Shown here piece by piece: positions 1 through 8,245 of a DNA stretch of 11,656 bases; within the stretch, counting starts at the first letter, position 1, and every line of letters begins with the position of its first letter. Under the pieces are notes generated by a model. It was not told where the DNA came from and did not search any database. It saw nothing but the letters and a program-made list of their open reading frames with translations. The stretch comes from Phanerochaete sordida (taxonomy: Eukaryota > Basidiomycota > Agaricomycetes > Polyporales > Phanerochaetaceae), in the NCBI GenBank assembly GCA_019973155.2, contig BPQB01000214.1, positions 1 through 11,656 of the forward strand, in the 5' to 3' direction. Position numbers and translations under genes: made by a program.

Positions 1-63
1 GCACACCAAGACATTCAGCTCGGTTAGAAACCTTGTCGCTCTTGTCGTTCCCGCAAGCTTCAT
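1..63 (+). repeat. Outer terminal inverted repeat, left copy
   Basis: Pairs with 11495-11557 at 59 of 63 positions. It contains a short direct repeat of the type TTGTCGNTC (two adjacent copies, about 34-49), which could be a protein-binding motif. It begins at the window edge, so it may extend further left. Confidence 0.8.
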
Positions 64-150
64 ACGACAGACGAAGCGTCGCAACTGATTCGGGGGATGT
101 GGTCTAGACACCTTTTCGGCTCTTGTTACTTACGCAACGCTCATTATGCT
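26..150 (+). repeat. Imperfect subterminal direct repeat
   Basis: The stretch 26-66 recurs in diverged form at 106-150, about 80 bases downstream. Both copies run AGA(A/C)ACCTT.TC, then (G)CTCTTGT, then CGCAA, then CTCAT-like. By eye about three quarters of the positions match with a few single-base gaps. Repeated motifs next to a transposon end often serve as transposase-binding sites; that role is inferred. Confidence 0.45.
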
Positions 151-345
151 CGGCTGTAAGATATGTCCGTGTTGCGACCAGCATAGCATTCTGTCCTACA
201 GAGTTGTTTGTGTGGATGAACTCTAGATTTACTGCAATTTTTGAATCCTGCAAAAACAAGTCTCTCTGCCTACTGCGATGTATAAAGGTGCCGTCTCGTT
301 TCCACAACAGTACAAGCACGATGGTAACCCCTTTCAGTCGGTCCT

Positions 346-790
346 CTACATTCCTTGAGCTGCGGCATGCTGCTTCCGGCGCTCCCTCTCTGCATACAAT
401 ACTCGGGCTTCCTCCAAAATGTTGGTCCACTCCTCAATGAGGTATTCGAAGAACGGGGGTGGCCCGTTCTTGGCGAGTTCGGCCTCTATCGCCTTCTGTT
501 TCTTGAGGACTACACCAATCGTTATATGATAAGTGGCGGACTGGTCAACAGCCGTGATAAACGTACGTGTGTTCATCTCCTCCCTGATTGCAGAAATGTG
601 TTGAGTGGACGCGCTAGATGCCTGTGCCGTGCCTTGTTCTGCACTCTCTGCTTTTGTGAAATCGTGCGCTTCTCAAACATTAAACCAAGAGGTGCATACC
701 GGAACCGCTGGCCGTTATGGGAAGCACCGCGTCTCTCCCCTCATGGCGATCGGACCCATCATCTACGTCCTGCGGGGACGCGAGCGACGG
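346..790 (-). CDS. Unidentified protein, 3' exons only (spliced, minus strand)
   Basis: The last exon runs from 647 down to the TAG stop at 348-346. It encodes a charged helical segment with the motifs LKKQKAIEAEL, NGPPPFFEYLIEEW and LEEARVLYAERERRK. Upstream, a 52 nt intron (699-648, GTATGC...AAGCAG) joins it in frame to a Pro/Ser/Asp-rich exon (about 790-700, containing SPTPPSLASPQD and DDGSDRHEGRDA). Without splicing the frame is closed by a TGA at about 676, which supports the intron. The 5' part was not found: the upstream frame is open to about 930 but has no ATG, so further exons or decay are likely. The C-terminal region looks like a coiled coil. I do not recognise the family. The gene points toward the outer left inverted repeat. 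Confidence 0.42.
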
Positions 791-979
791 TGGCGTTGGG
801 CTGTTGTATCGTGCCACACAATTGTGAGCTTGAAAAGGCGTACAGTGATATTGAGAAGAGAAGGACGAACAAAGAGTGGCAAGGACTCTCCATATCCAAC
901 CTGGTGGAGCTGATGGTACCGACTGGTGATACTAACGAAATGGCGTTCTGTTCTGCGGCAAGCTGAGAGGCCAGTAGAT

Positions 980-981
980 AG

Positions 982-1031
<50 letters not shown>

Positions 1032-1073
1032 CTGAGAGAGTGAGAGTGAGAGAGGGAGACGGAGTGAGAGGGG
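980..1073. repeat. Compound microsatellite (TA)n(TG)n followed by a GA-rich tract
   Basis: TA dinucleotides at about 982-999 pass directly into about 15 TG units (999-1028). After a short break comes a purine-rich GAGA/GTGA tract (1031-1073). The sequence is directly visible; no function is implied. Confidence 0.95.
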
Positions 1074-1185
1074 AAAATGTAGGATTACGAGTCACGTTCT
1101 CCCGCATGGTATGCCGCATGCGTGCTGAGCAGGGCACATTGCATGGGGTTTCACGGCTCGCGTAGAACCACATTGTTTGGCGATA

Positions 1186-1570
1186 AGCGACAATCCTGAC
1201 GGCAGCACGGCCCTTCTCTCTCTCGAGCTTCCCCCTAGAATTACACAATGTCGGCATGCGCTTGAGGCTGGGCATGTCATGCTATCGGCTGACACCACTC
1301 AAGCGCTGGGCTCGGAAGGGCGAGACTGCGGTCATATCCTCCCGGGACGACCTAGCCAGCCCACGTCTGCCCCACGGCATCTACATAGAGTGCTCCCGCC
1401 CTGATCTTGACAAAGCTTCTATCCCCGGGGTACCCCGCTCCCTCATAGACCAATGGATGACCCGTGCGATGTAAGACACTAGAGCGACTGAGTGTCCCGG
1501 GCCCTCAATATACATCCTCGTGCTAGGTTATTTCCGGGTATGTACTGCCTCAAGGCTAGTGATCGTTGAG
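1186..1570 (+). CDS. Possible spliced exon pair of an unidentified gene
   Basis: One frame is open from just after a TAA at 1183-1185 to a TAA at 1472-1474. It encodes a peptide including LKRWARKGETAVISSRDD, PHGIYIECSRPDLDK and GVPRSLIDQW, which reads like ordinary protein rather than random translation. A GTAAGA donor at 1471 and a GTGCTAG acceptor ending at 1526 would define a 56 nt intron, after which the frame runs ~14 codons to a TGA at 1568-1570. The first ATG in this frame is at 1256, but the open frame starts earlier, so upstream exons or 5' decay are likely. I do not recognise the family. It may be a broken gene inside the outer element. Confidence 0.28.
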
Positions 1571-2920
1571 AAATTTAACGAGGAGAGTGTCTCTACCAGA
1601 TCATAGAGCTAGGGCATGATGCGGGAGACTGAGGTTCCGCCTTGTAACCGCTCGTTTTGAGCCAGTCATAGCTTTGACCAGGAAGCCGTGAGGGCTGTGC
1701 TGCAATGCGTGGAGGGGTTCACATCAATATCATGCCGTTAGGCCCCCATCGTGAGGTAGACCTACAGCTAACCACAGCACGATAGACCACCCGCCGAAAA
1801 TTTTTAACACCGGTCGTTGAAGCCCTGCCGTGCATCAGAGGCATCTGCCGGTTGAATCCGACGGAGCCAGGAGCCCAGAGTTTGAGCGAGTGGTGGCGCG
1901 AGGCTCGTCCACCAATGGCAAGGCAATATCGGGCTTGTATCTCGAGCGGAGCGTGGACTCCTCCCCGCCCCTGCCCCCCGGGAAGCGTCAAGCGTCACGG
2001 GCGGTCTATCGTCCTGTGGTCAGCCGTAAGCTACTCCAGCATTCATTCCTTTGGTCGCTCAACGTGGGGGCCGGGCAAATGAACTAGCCGACTAGATAGA
2101 AGACCGCGGGGTCTTGGGAGAAGAATTCGTGGATGTTGCGCACCCGTGTGGTGCTGGACAAGTTCGCACGTAGAATCTATTTTGCGGACTGTGCGTGGGT
2201 GACATTGACACGCTAAGGCAAATTACCTTGCAGGGCTCGATGACATTGCCAACCGGGATTTCACACTGTCAACATAAATCTCCCAGCTTCGACATCGCCT
2301 AGTCGCCTATCAACGTGCTTTCTCGGTCTGAAGCGCCCATGCGCGTTCTGAGCGTTACACGCGGTGCGCATCCAGTAGCCGCGACAATCATATAGTCTCA
2401 TGTAGTCCGCACTTTGTCTATGCTATCGCTATCACCATGAATGCAGCCATATCACACCTGATTTCAACAAGGAGCCTGGGGGTAAAGACGCTTAATGGCG
2501 CCACGCCAAAGTCCCGGCTTTTGTACGTAATTGGTCTCGACCGCGGTGGAACGTTACCCCGCGCAACTCCGGTCATGTACCGAAATTATCTCCGCCGGTT
2601 CCTGTCGGACTTCGGAAGAGCGCCGTTAGCGGGAAGAGCCTCCTAGGCGCACTCCGCGGATTCGGCGCGGTTCATGCTCGGAGAGGCTGAGCAGGAAACT
2701 GTGAGGGTGTGGGAAGCATTTACCAAGGCCGGGAAAGAGGTAAACAGTGTCAAACAGAGCTTCAACTGCTCGTCAAAAATCCGCTGGGGGTAAGCTTGCT
2801 CTCCGAGCAAGAATGTCGAATTATCGATAGCTAGTCTCGTTCCCGGCCGTTCTGGCAGCGCTTCACCGGTCGGAATGCGGACCTCGAAAAACTAAAGAGC
2901 ATTCGGGGCGCACGGTCTAG
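1571..2920. other. Long stretch without a supportable gene
   Basis: Only short overlapping open frames occur here. The best are 1830-2087 and 2437-2646 on the + strand; the latter starts with a true ATG and has 69 codons. None has recognisable motifs or convincing splice partners. The stretch is most likely degenerate sequence of the outer element. Confidence 0.5.
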
Positions 2921-2924
2921 TGTT

Positions 2925-3040
2925 GCCACGGATTCGGATTTCATCCGGATTTCCTCCGTTACGGCCTGGCGGATTGGCAATCCGTCCAATCCGGATTGAT
3001 GCGGATTCCATTCGGATTGGGCGCAGCAATCCGCTCGGGG
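2925..3040. repeat. Cluster of CGGATT / AATCCG hexamers
   Basis: About ten copies of CGGATT or its complement AATCCG fall within roughly 110 bases, several as the overlapping palindrome AATCCGGATT or ATCCGGATT. The copies are irregularly spaced and in both orientations, so this is not a simple tandem repeat. Function unknown; it may be part of a dispersed repeat. Confidence 0.7.
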
Positions 3041-3366
3041 ACTGCCGAGTGGCTCGGGCTGCCATCAGCCACGCGTTCCTTGAGGCAGTTGTACGCTGAA
3101 CACGTCCCGTACCTCGTAAGAGGCCCGTAGACGTCAAAGCTATGGGTTTAACGACGTCAAACTGCTCGAATAAATGTTACTCTCTATTTTGCAACCAATT
3201 TGGGAGGCTAGAACGCGTGAAATTGTGTGCAGTACTAGCTGCCTCAAGGGGAACGAAGATTCGAATCTCTGGAAACTAACTTGTGCAAGCGCCGAGTAGG
3301 ACCCTTGGAGTCCCTCAGCGAAGCGATCGCTAAACGCACCAATCGCTGAGACGCGTTGTGCTGAAA
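3041..3366. other. Gene-free flank left of the inner transposon
   Basis: No coding region, RNA gene or clear repeat could be supported. The minus-strand open frame at 3140-3430 runs across the inner element's terminal repeat, which makes it an unlikely host or transposon gene. This would be outer-element DNA next to the insertion point. Confidence 0.4.
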
Positions 3367-3442
3367 CAGGGGCAAAGACGAGATGGAGTCGATTTCGCTG
3401 AAATCCACTCCATCTCGTATGGAGTCGCACATGCAGTCGACC
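3367..3442 (+). repeat. Inner transposon terminal inverted repeat, left (contains palindrome)
   Basis: Begins ACAGGGGCAAAGACG and matches the reverse complement of 8167-8245. One base differs in the central 50 bp, there is a one-G length difference in the G run, and several changes lie in the inner 25 bp. Within it, 3379-3396 pairs with 3400-3417 as an 18 bp stem (17 of 18 pairs) around a GCT loop. The 9-mer ATGGAGTCG appears at 3383-3391 and 3419-3427, with a variant ATGCAGTCG at 3431-3439. Confidence 0.92.
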
Positions 3443-3804
3443 TAGCTGTGATCCGAGCGGAACTCGAGATAGACGCGCAATTCAAGCGCTTCGGACCCGA
3501 CGCACGGCGCATGCCTGTCTACGTCGCGACGCGATGGGACCGCGGTACCGAGCATTAGTGAAACTCAACTGAGGATCCTGCTCGTGCGTTGAGGAGAGTT
3601 GGAAGAGCCCGGAGCTTACCCGTAAAGTGATGCCGTCAATGTGGCTGAGGGTGCAGTCCTGCAGACGATGGAAAATGCACATCCCAAATCTAGCAAATGA
3701 TGATGGGAAACTAGGCGTGAGAACTCTTCGAGGTTGCCGCGTTCGAGCTGTGAAGGACGCGTCGCGTCCGAGCGTACCGCCGTAGACCCCTCTCCTTGTC
3801 CGCC
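3443..3804 (+). promoter_or_regulatory. Presumed transposase leader/promoter region, no motif identified
   Basis: This ~360 bp stretch lies between the left inverted repeat and the transposase start codon. It contains no supportable gene and no obvious TATA box. Its promoter role is inferred only from position. Confidence 0.3.
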
Positions 3805-5197
3805 ATGGCTGACGACGTCGACACTGTAATCAACGAAATCCATGCTCTTCTACTTCTCTTGCTTCTCAACGCCGAGACAGAGGAAGAAGAAGAAGCCACT
3901 GCATCGTCCTTCTTGCTTTGGCCGCCCTCGACGACTTGGACGGAGCAGAGGACACCGCCCCTCGAAGCGGCAAATTTGGACCGCGCGGGCCCTACAGGAA
4001 AGACAGGCCAGATGAGCTGTTCTTCTTTGTCTTGCGCAGCGCTCCGGACCGATGGTTCAAATCCTGGTTTCGGTACGTCTTTCTTACAGCATCCGCGCAG
4101 CCAGCTCTAAGCCAGGTGAGTGGCCAGGATGGACAAAGACTCGTTCTGGCGTGTGGAAGCCCTTATAGCAGACCATCCAGAGTTCGACAAGGGAAGTATA
4201 AGAGAACAGCGGCCAGTTGCCTGGCAGCCGGCATGCTTCTTATGTCGAATGGGAGCTGAGACGGGACTCAAGACTGCTGCGTTCTGTGGTGTTGCGGAGG
4301 GTGCTGTGTACGACTACTCTGATAGAGTGGTGCAGGCAATCCGCAGGAAGCGATCAGAGCTGCTGGGCTGGCCAGGTGCGGAGCGAAGGGATCACATCTC
4401 TGCGCAGATGGCGGAGGCGGGTTTTCCGGGTTGCCTTGGGTCGTGTGATGGCACGTATTTCCGCCTCGCAGACAAGCCTGGTGAGAACGGGTATGCCTAT
4501 TGGTGCCATAAGAAGTTCTATGCGGTAAGCGGCTTTTGTTATGCCGTCGACCTATCAGCTGACGTTCCGGCCACTCAAGCTTGTCCTTCAAGCTGTAGTC
4601 GACAACCGCGGCATGTTTATGGCGTACGAGTTTGGTTGGCCGGGCTGCGTTCAAGATAGCCGAGTATTTACTGAGTCGGACCTGTGGGTTAACCGCGAGA
4701 AGTACTTTCGAGAGCATGAGTTTATATTGGTAGACAAAGGTACGTTGTCGAGGTCCTGGAGCTTTTCTCAGGCTAACTTGCACACAGGATACCCCCTTAC
4801 TCCCTTCTCAATACGACCCTTCACGGACTTCGACCTCACGAACGACCCTGCGGAAGCGGCGCGCCGCAAGCGCTGGAACCAACAGCTATCGTCACAGCGC
4901 ATCTATGTCGAGCATGCGTTCGGCCGCCTCAAGGGCCGTTTCGAATGGCTGCGATGCATCCCCTCTCACAATAAAGAGGAGATATTCCGTATCCTAGAGG
5001 CTCTCCTCATTCTCCACAACTTTCTCGAGGCCCGGAATGATGACCCTGCAACAATCGAGGGTTATTATGGCGAAGACGAGCCCATGGAGGAAGACCTTCT
5101 TGAGCGCCCTTCACACCTGAACCTGGTCGGTGACAGCTTGCATTCCGCGGGTGTACAGCGGCGGAAGTATTTACTTGACTACATGGATCGTATGTGA
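3805..5197 (+). CDS. PIF/Harbinger-type DDE transposase (DDE_Tnp_4), exon 1 frameshifted
   Basis: The enzyme would cut and rejoin the ends of the inner element, acting in the nucleus with the neighbouring Myb-like protein. Four exons: 3805-4072, 4128-4524, 4580-4739 and 4788-5197, with introns of 55, 55 and 48 nt (GTACGT...CCAG, GTAAGC...CAAG, GTACGT...ACAG). Residue numbers assume one missing base is restored, giving ~411 aa. The order is a Leu/Glu-rich N-terminus, GKFGPRGPYRKD, WFRMDKDSFW, a helix-turn-helix-like segment (about 120-180) and the catalytic core. Likely catalytic residues are D197 in SCDGTYF, D274 in LVDKGYPL and E317 in RIYVEHAFGRLKGRF, spaced DD42E, which fits the family; D248 in PGCVQDSRVF is also family-typical. 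The start at 3805 has a good Kozak context (GCCATGG). The frame entering from this ATG does not match the frame of the rest of exon 1: a single base appears to be missing near 3917. Stop TGA at 5195-5197. Confidence 0.92.
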
Positions 5198-5215
5198 GAC
5201 TAATATACCATATTC
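5198..5215. other. 18-bp gap between convergent stop codons
   Basis: The transposase stop (5195-5197, +) and the accessory-gene stop (5218-5216, -) are separated by only 18 bases. The two mRNAs therefore probably overlap in their 3' untranslated regions. No separate terminator is visible. Confidence 0.7.
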
Positions 5216-7157
5216 TCACTGCACCTCGCCGTTCTCAGGCTCATGCCCAGAAGCCTGAGCTCCAACGGTGTCCCCCGCCCTGCTAATGGTGTCGTCGGTG
5301 AGGTCCCGGAGCGCGTCGTCCGTGAGGGCATCACGCGAAGCCGCGGCGTTGTCCACGAGCGCCTCGCGCGAAGCCGCGCGGTCGTCCGCGAGAGTGGCGC
5401 GCGAAGCCGCGCGGTCGTCCGAAAGTACATCGTTCGTAGAAGCATCCTTAGTTGCCGCGCGCGCGCGCTCCTGCGCGGCCTCGGCAGCTTCGCGCTCCCG
5501 CAGTCCTTCGCCCGACTCAGACCAGCCTGACGGATGGGATCGAACGGGCTTTGGCACATTTTCATGATGCTTTCCCATTCCTCGAGCCTGAGGCGGCGTT
5601 GGTCGATCTGCAGCCGCTCCGCATGGCGCTGCTCCATGTTGACTAGATGACGCTGGAGAAGCGTCTGAACTTCACTCGCCGGCTTCTCTGACTTCTCCGT
5701 GGCCTTGGCTCCTTTCGTGGTCTTGCTGCGCTTCCGCTTCGAAGTCTTGTCCTCGCTGTCTGAGATCGGGGCGGCTGAGGTCCACTGGCGCTTCCGCGTG
5801 ATGCTTTCGTCGTCGCATGCTCTAGCGCGGACCATGTGAATACTCGTCAGGATACGATGAGGAAGTACGTACACTTTGTCGAGCAGCTGGAAGATCTCAG
5901 TCTCCATAAAGGCGATGATGGTATCGCGAGTATACTTTGCATTGAGCACGCGGTTACCTGCGTAGCCGTTCATGAGTAACGTCACACGTAGACGGCCGAA
6001 TACGTACTTGCGGAGTCTCCCTTCTCGCCGTCCTCTGGGTCGTCATCTTCATTAAGCGGAATGGTGATCTCGTCGTCGCCGTCTCCTCCGCCGGTGTGCT
6101 TCTCGAGGGACTTCGCGGCCTTGTACTTGGTCATGACGGTGTTGTTCTAGTAGCGCGCGATCTGGTCCACGGTGATGACGCCACTGAACATTGTTGAAAG
6201 CTGCAGTCACCGTTAGCGACATCATACCGAAGACCGAGATGACTCACGCTAGAGAACACAGCGCTCTGCTTGAGGCGTAGAGCCTTGTACACCTCTGGTT
6301 GAGTGCAATACTTCACGATGGTCTCCTTCTGCTTGTCGTTAAGCTTCGCAGTCTCGACAGGCGTGTCTTTCTTGACCGACTTCGGCTTAGAGTCCGATAC
6401 CGTGGCATCCGTCTTGTCATTGGCGTCCTTGCTGGCGACGGCCTTGGATGGGGGCTTGAGGGCGACCGAAAGCTTGATCTGAGGGTCGAGCTGGCTGACC
6501 TCGTCGTCCGAACCGCCTTTGGGGCGTCGGTTGCCTTGGCCGCTCTTCCCACCTCGTCCGCGGCCTCGTCCGCGCGTGCTCGTCGGTTTTCTACCAGGCT
6601 TTCCGCCTGTTTTTTCGGGAGCCGCCTCGTCCGCTTCGGCAGCGGGCTCATTCTCGGTGATCGTGCTCGCGTTTTCGACCTGCGCAGGTGTGTTCTTGGA
6701 AGCCGACGGCGGCGGGGCAGGTGGAAGGCTGGGTGCGGCCGCTGGCTGATGATGTTGAACGGGCCCGGTGTTGGCGTGTAGCTGGTGTACACTACGTGCT
6801 GCAAGAGGCGGCGGCGGATGATACTGCTGCGGGAAATAGTTGACATCTATGGGCGGATAGTGAGCGCTGAGCCTCGAGCGACCTCAAAGTTTTCCTGCGC
6901 TGACCTTGCTCCTGAGCGTACCCGGACCCAAACATGGCCGCAGCGGCGTTGACAACAGCATCAAGAGGTGGGACAGGGGCGACGCCATAGTTTTGGTGGT
7001 TGTCGTGGTAGACGTAGGCGGGATGAGCGGGGACGTGCTGAACTGTTGAGTTGAGGAAGTCAACGGGGCGCTGGCCGTGAGAATTCGATGACATCGGCTG
7101 CGAATAATTAATGGACTGCTGGGGCGCGTTCCACAGATCATGCCATTGATCTTCCAT
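5216..7157 (-). pseudogene. Myb/SANT-like accessory protein of the Harbinger element, disrupted
   Basis: Harbinger elements usually encode a second, DNA-binding protein that helps the transposase reach the nucleus and the element ends; this gene fits by position and composition. Four exons on the minus strand: 7157-6905, 6846-6248, 6200-6008 and 5957-5216. Introns are 58, 47 and 50 nt; the second has GTGAGT, GCTAAC and CTGCAG signals. The predicted length is ~595 aa. In order: a Gln/Asn/His/Pro-rich N-terminus (MEDQWHDLWN), an RGRGRGRGG basic hinge, a Myb-like segment (LNDKQKETIVKYC, then MTKYKAAKSLEKHTGGGDGD), a Lys/Arg nuclear signal (KTSKRKRSKTTK), a coiled coil (MEQRHAERLQIDQRRLRLEE) and an 11-aa repeat tail. 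Exon 3 contains an in-frame TAG (6149-6147). The frame must shift by one missing base near 5505 to reach the acidic tail that ends at the TGA at 5218-5216. The start has a favourable context (AAGGATGG). The Myb-like call is by pattern and context, not by search. Confidence 0.75.
5330..5430 (-). repeat. 33-nt tandem repeats coding an 11-residue unit
   Basis: A 23-base segment at 5366-5388 is repeated exactly at 5399-5421, and a diverged copy lies at about 5333-5355. All are spaced 33 nt apart. Translated on the minus strand, this gives repeats of the type (S/A)DDRAASR(A/E)(T/A)L in the tail of the accessory protein, alternating acidic and basic residues. The exact 33-nt period keeps the frame and supports this tail being coding. 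Confidence 0.8.
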
Positions 7158-8166
7158 CCTTGCTGGCTGTGGCTTGAAGCAGCTGGACACGCTTGTAGAC
7201 GAGGAGCACGACGAGCTCAAGACGCGTCCGGGCGGAAGCGAATTTTAAACCCTAGACTAAGACTACGTACGCCGTGCTAACCCTATCCTAGTGCGCCGTC
7301 TCGGCTAGTATCCGTCGGCTCGCTCCGAGCAATTACCCGCAACTTGGAATGCAGACGAGCTCTCGCAAGCCCTCGCAGGATCCTAAATTGAGTGCACTAT
7401 TAGTTCGTGATGCACGTCGCGCAGGGTTCCGCGGGGCCTCTCGCGCGCCGACGCGCACGGTCCCCTCGCCGTTTTGCGCGCGCAACGCTGTCTATTCGGG
7501 CCGTGCTACGGCACGTACAATGTCGGGGACGTCGCCCCAACTGAGGTGCACAAGGGCGGCGTCACGGCGTAGGGCAATTCGTGAGCGGAGCAGCGGCAGT
7601 GCCAGGATCTCGGGCGCGAGAGGCGGCGTCTGAGGTCCCGAAGTCTGCCTGGGGCTTCGTACCTTCGAGGCGATTCAAGTGTAGCCACTGCCCGCCAGAC
7701 TGTGGCGTTTACCTGAGTTGTGCATGTAAAGCAGTCAGCTGAATTCATCTCGCTGTCAGCCAGGTATCCGAGACCGGTGCCTGAGGCTCATACACTTAGC
7801 TTCACCACAAGAGTAGCGAGAGACTTAGTCCGCAAAGCGCTGCCCTACAATACTCGGAATTATCATATCCGTGCAAATGGAACGCCTGACAGCCACGGTC
7901 AAGCACGCTTCGCCGCCCGCCGCCTGAGTGCGCACGGCTGAGGGCCATACACCTGATTTATTCTGCGAGAGCCTTGTTGGTGCTGGTGACACCATCGGCT
8001 GGCCCTGGACCCTGACTGGCTGTCCAGGCTCAGCTCGCTTTTGCCACGTGACTACAGTACTGCATCGGGATACCGTATATGGTAAATCCCGACGCTTGGC
8101 AACCACTTTCCTCGGGCCTCGGCGGGTATCACGAAACAGCGTCGCCGAGAAAGACTGATCAAAGCT
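7158..8166 (-). other. Gene-free leader of the accessory gene and right subterminal region
   Basis: About 1 kb without a supportable gene. On the minus strand, a TTTAAAAT stretch (7249-7242), about 85 bases before the accessory start codon, is a candidate TATA-like element, but this is weak. The + strand open frame at 7349-7633 is Arg/Ala/Ser-rich, as expected from GC-rich noise. The region also holds a small hairpin at 8065-8092. Confidence 0.4.
8065..8092. repeat. Small inverted repeat (hairpin)
   Basis: TCGGGAT at 8065-8071 pairs with ATCCCGA at 8086-8092. The inner ACC/GGT also pairs, leaving a two-base bulge and a GTATAT loop. It lies ~75 bases inside the right terminal repeat of the inner transposon; role unknown. 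Confidence 0.5.
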
Positions 8167-8245
8167 GGTCCGACTCCATGTGTGACTTCACCCGAGATGG
8201 AGTCGATTTCAGCGAAATCGACTCCATCTCGTCTTTGCCCCCTGT
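8167..8245 (-). repeat. Inner transposon terminal inverted repeat, right (contains perfect palindrome)
   Basis: Reverse complement of the left repeat at 3367-3442. The stem 8193-8210 pairs perfectly with 8214-8231 (18 of 18) around an AGC loop, followed outward by TCTTTGCCCCCTGT. The 9-mer CGACTCCAT occurs at 8171-8179 and about 8219-8227, and its complement ATGGAGTCG at 8197-8205. Confidence 0.92.

Larger units (their letters stand above)
3367..8245. mobile_element. PIF/Harbinger-type DNA transposon, probably inactive copy
   Basis: Boundaries rest on ~75 bp inverted repeats at 3367-3442 and 8167-8245; the exact outer base is uncertain by a few nucleotides. The element has the two-gene content known for PIF/Harbinger transposons: a DDE transposase and a separate Myb/SANT-like DNA-binding protein, here convergent (3805-5197 + and 7157-5216 -). 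A clear 3 bp target duplication, usual for the superfamily, is not visible; TGA occurs at 3362-3364 and 8246-8248 but would require slightly different end sequences. The inverted repeats remain ~97% identical over their central 50 bp, suggesting a young insertion, yet both genes carry apparent disabling changes. Long leader regions without genes lie at 3443-3804 and 7158-8166. Confidence 0.85.

Noticed and set aside
355..966. 203-codon + strand open frame with a protein-like end (LEKAYSDIEKRRTNKEW, then VELMVPTGDTNEMAF)
   Set aside because: Most of it is antisense to the better-supported spliced minus-strand gene. The last ~45 codons (823-966) do look protein-like and may be a separate decayed exon, but no acceptor or partner exon was convincing.
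3358..3558. + strand open frame running through the left inverted repeat
   Set aside because: It translates the palindromic repeat itself and has no conserved motif.
4045..4075. GGTTCAAATCC, resembling a tRNA B box
   Set aside because: It lies inside transposase exon 1 (coding WFKSW) and there is no A box, acceptor stem or anticodon arm around it.
6299..6846. Long open frames on the + strand and in another minus frame over the accessory gene
   Set aside because: They are Arg/Ser/Pro-rich shadows of exon 2 of the accessory gene, which has the consistent splice structure.
7245..7295. CCCTA-containing stretch recalling telomere repeats
   Set aside because: Only isolated CCCTA units occur, not a tandem array.
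7349..7633. 94-codon + strand open frame
   Set aside because: Arg/Ala/Ser-rich translation without motifs in a GC-rich leader; no splice partners.
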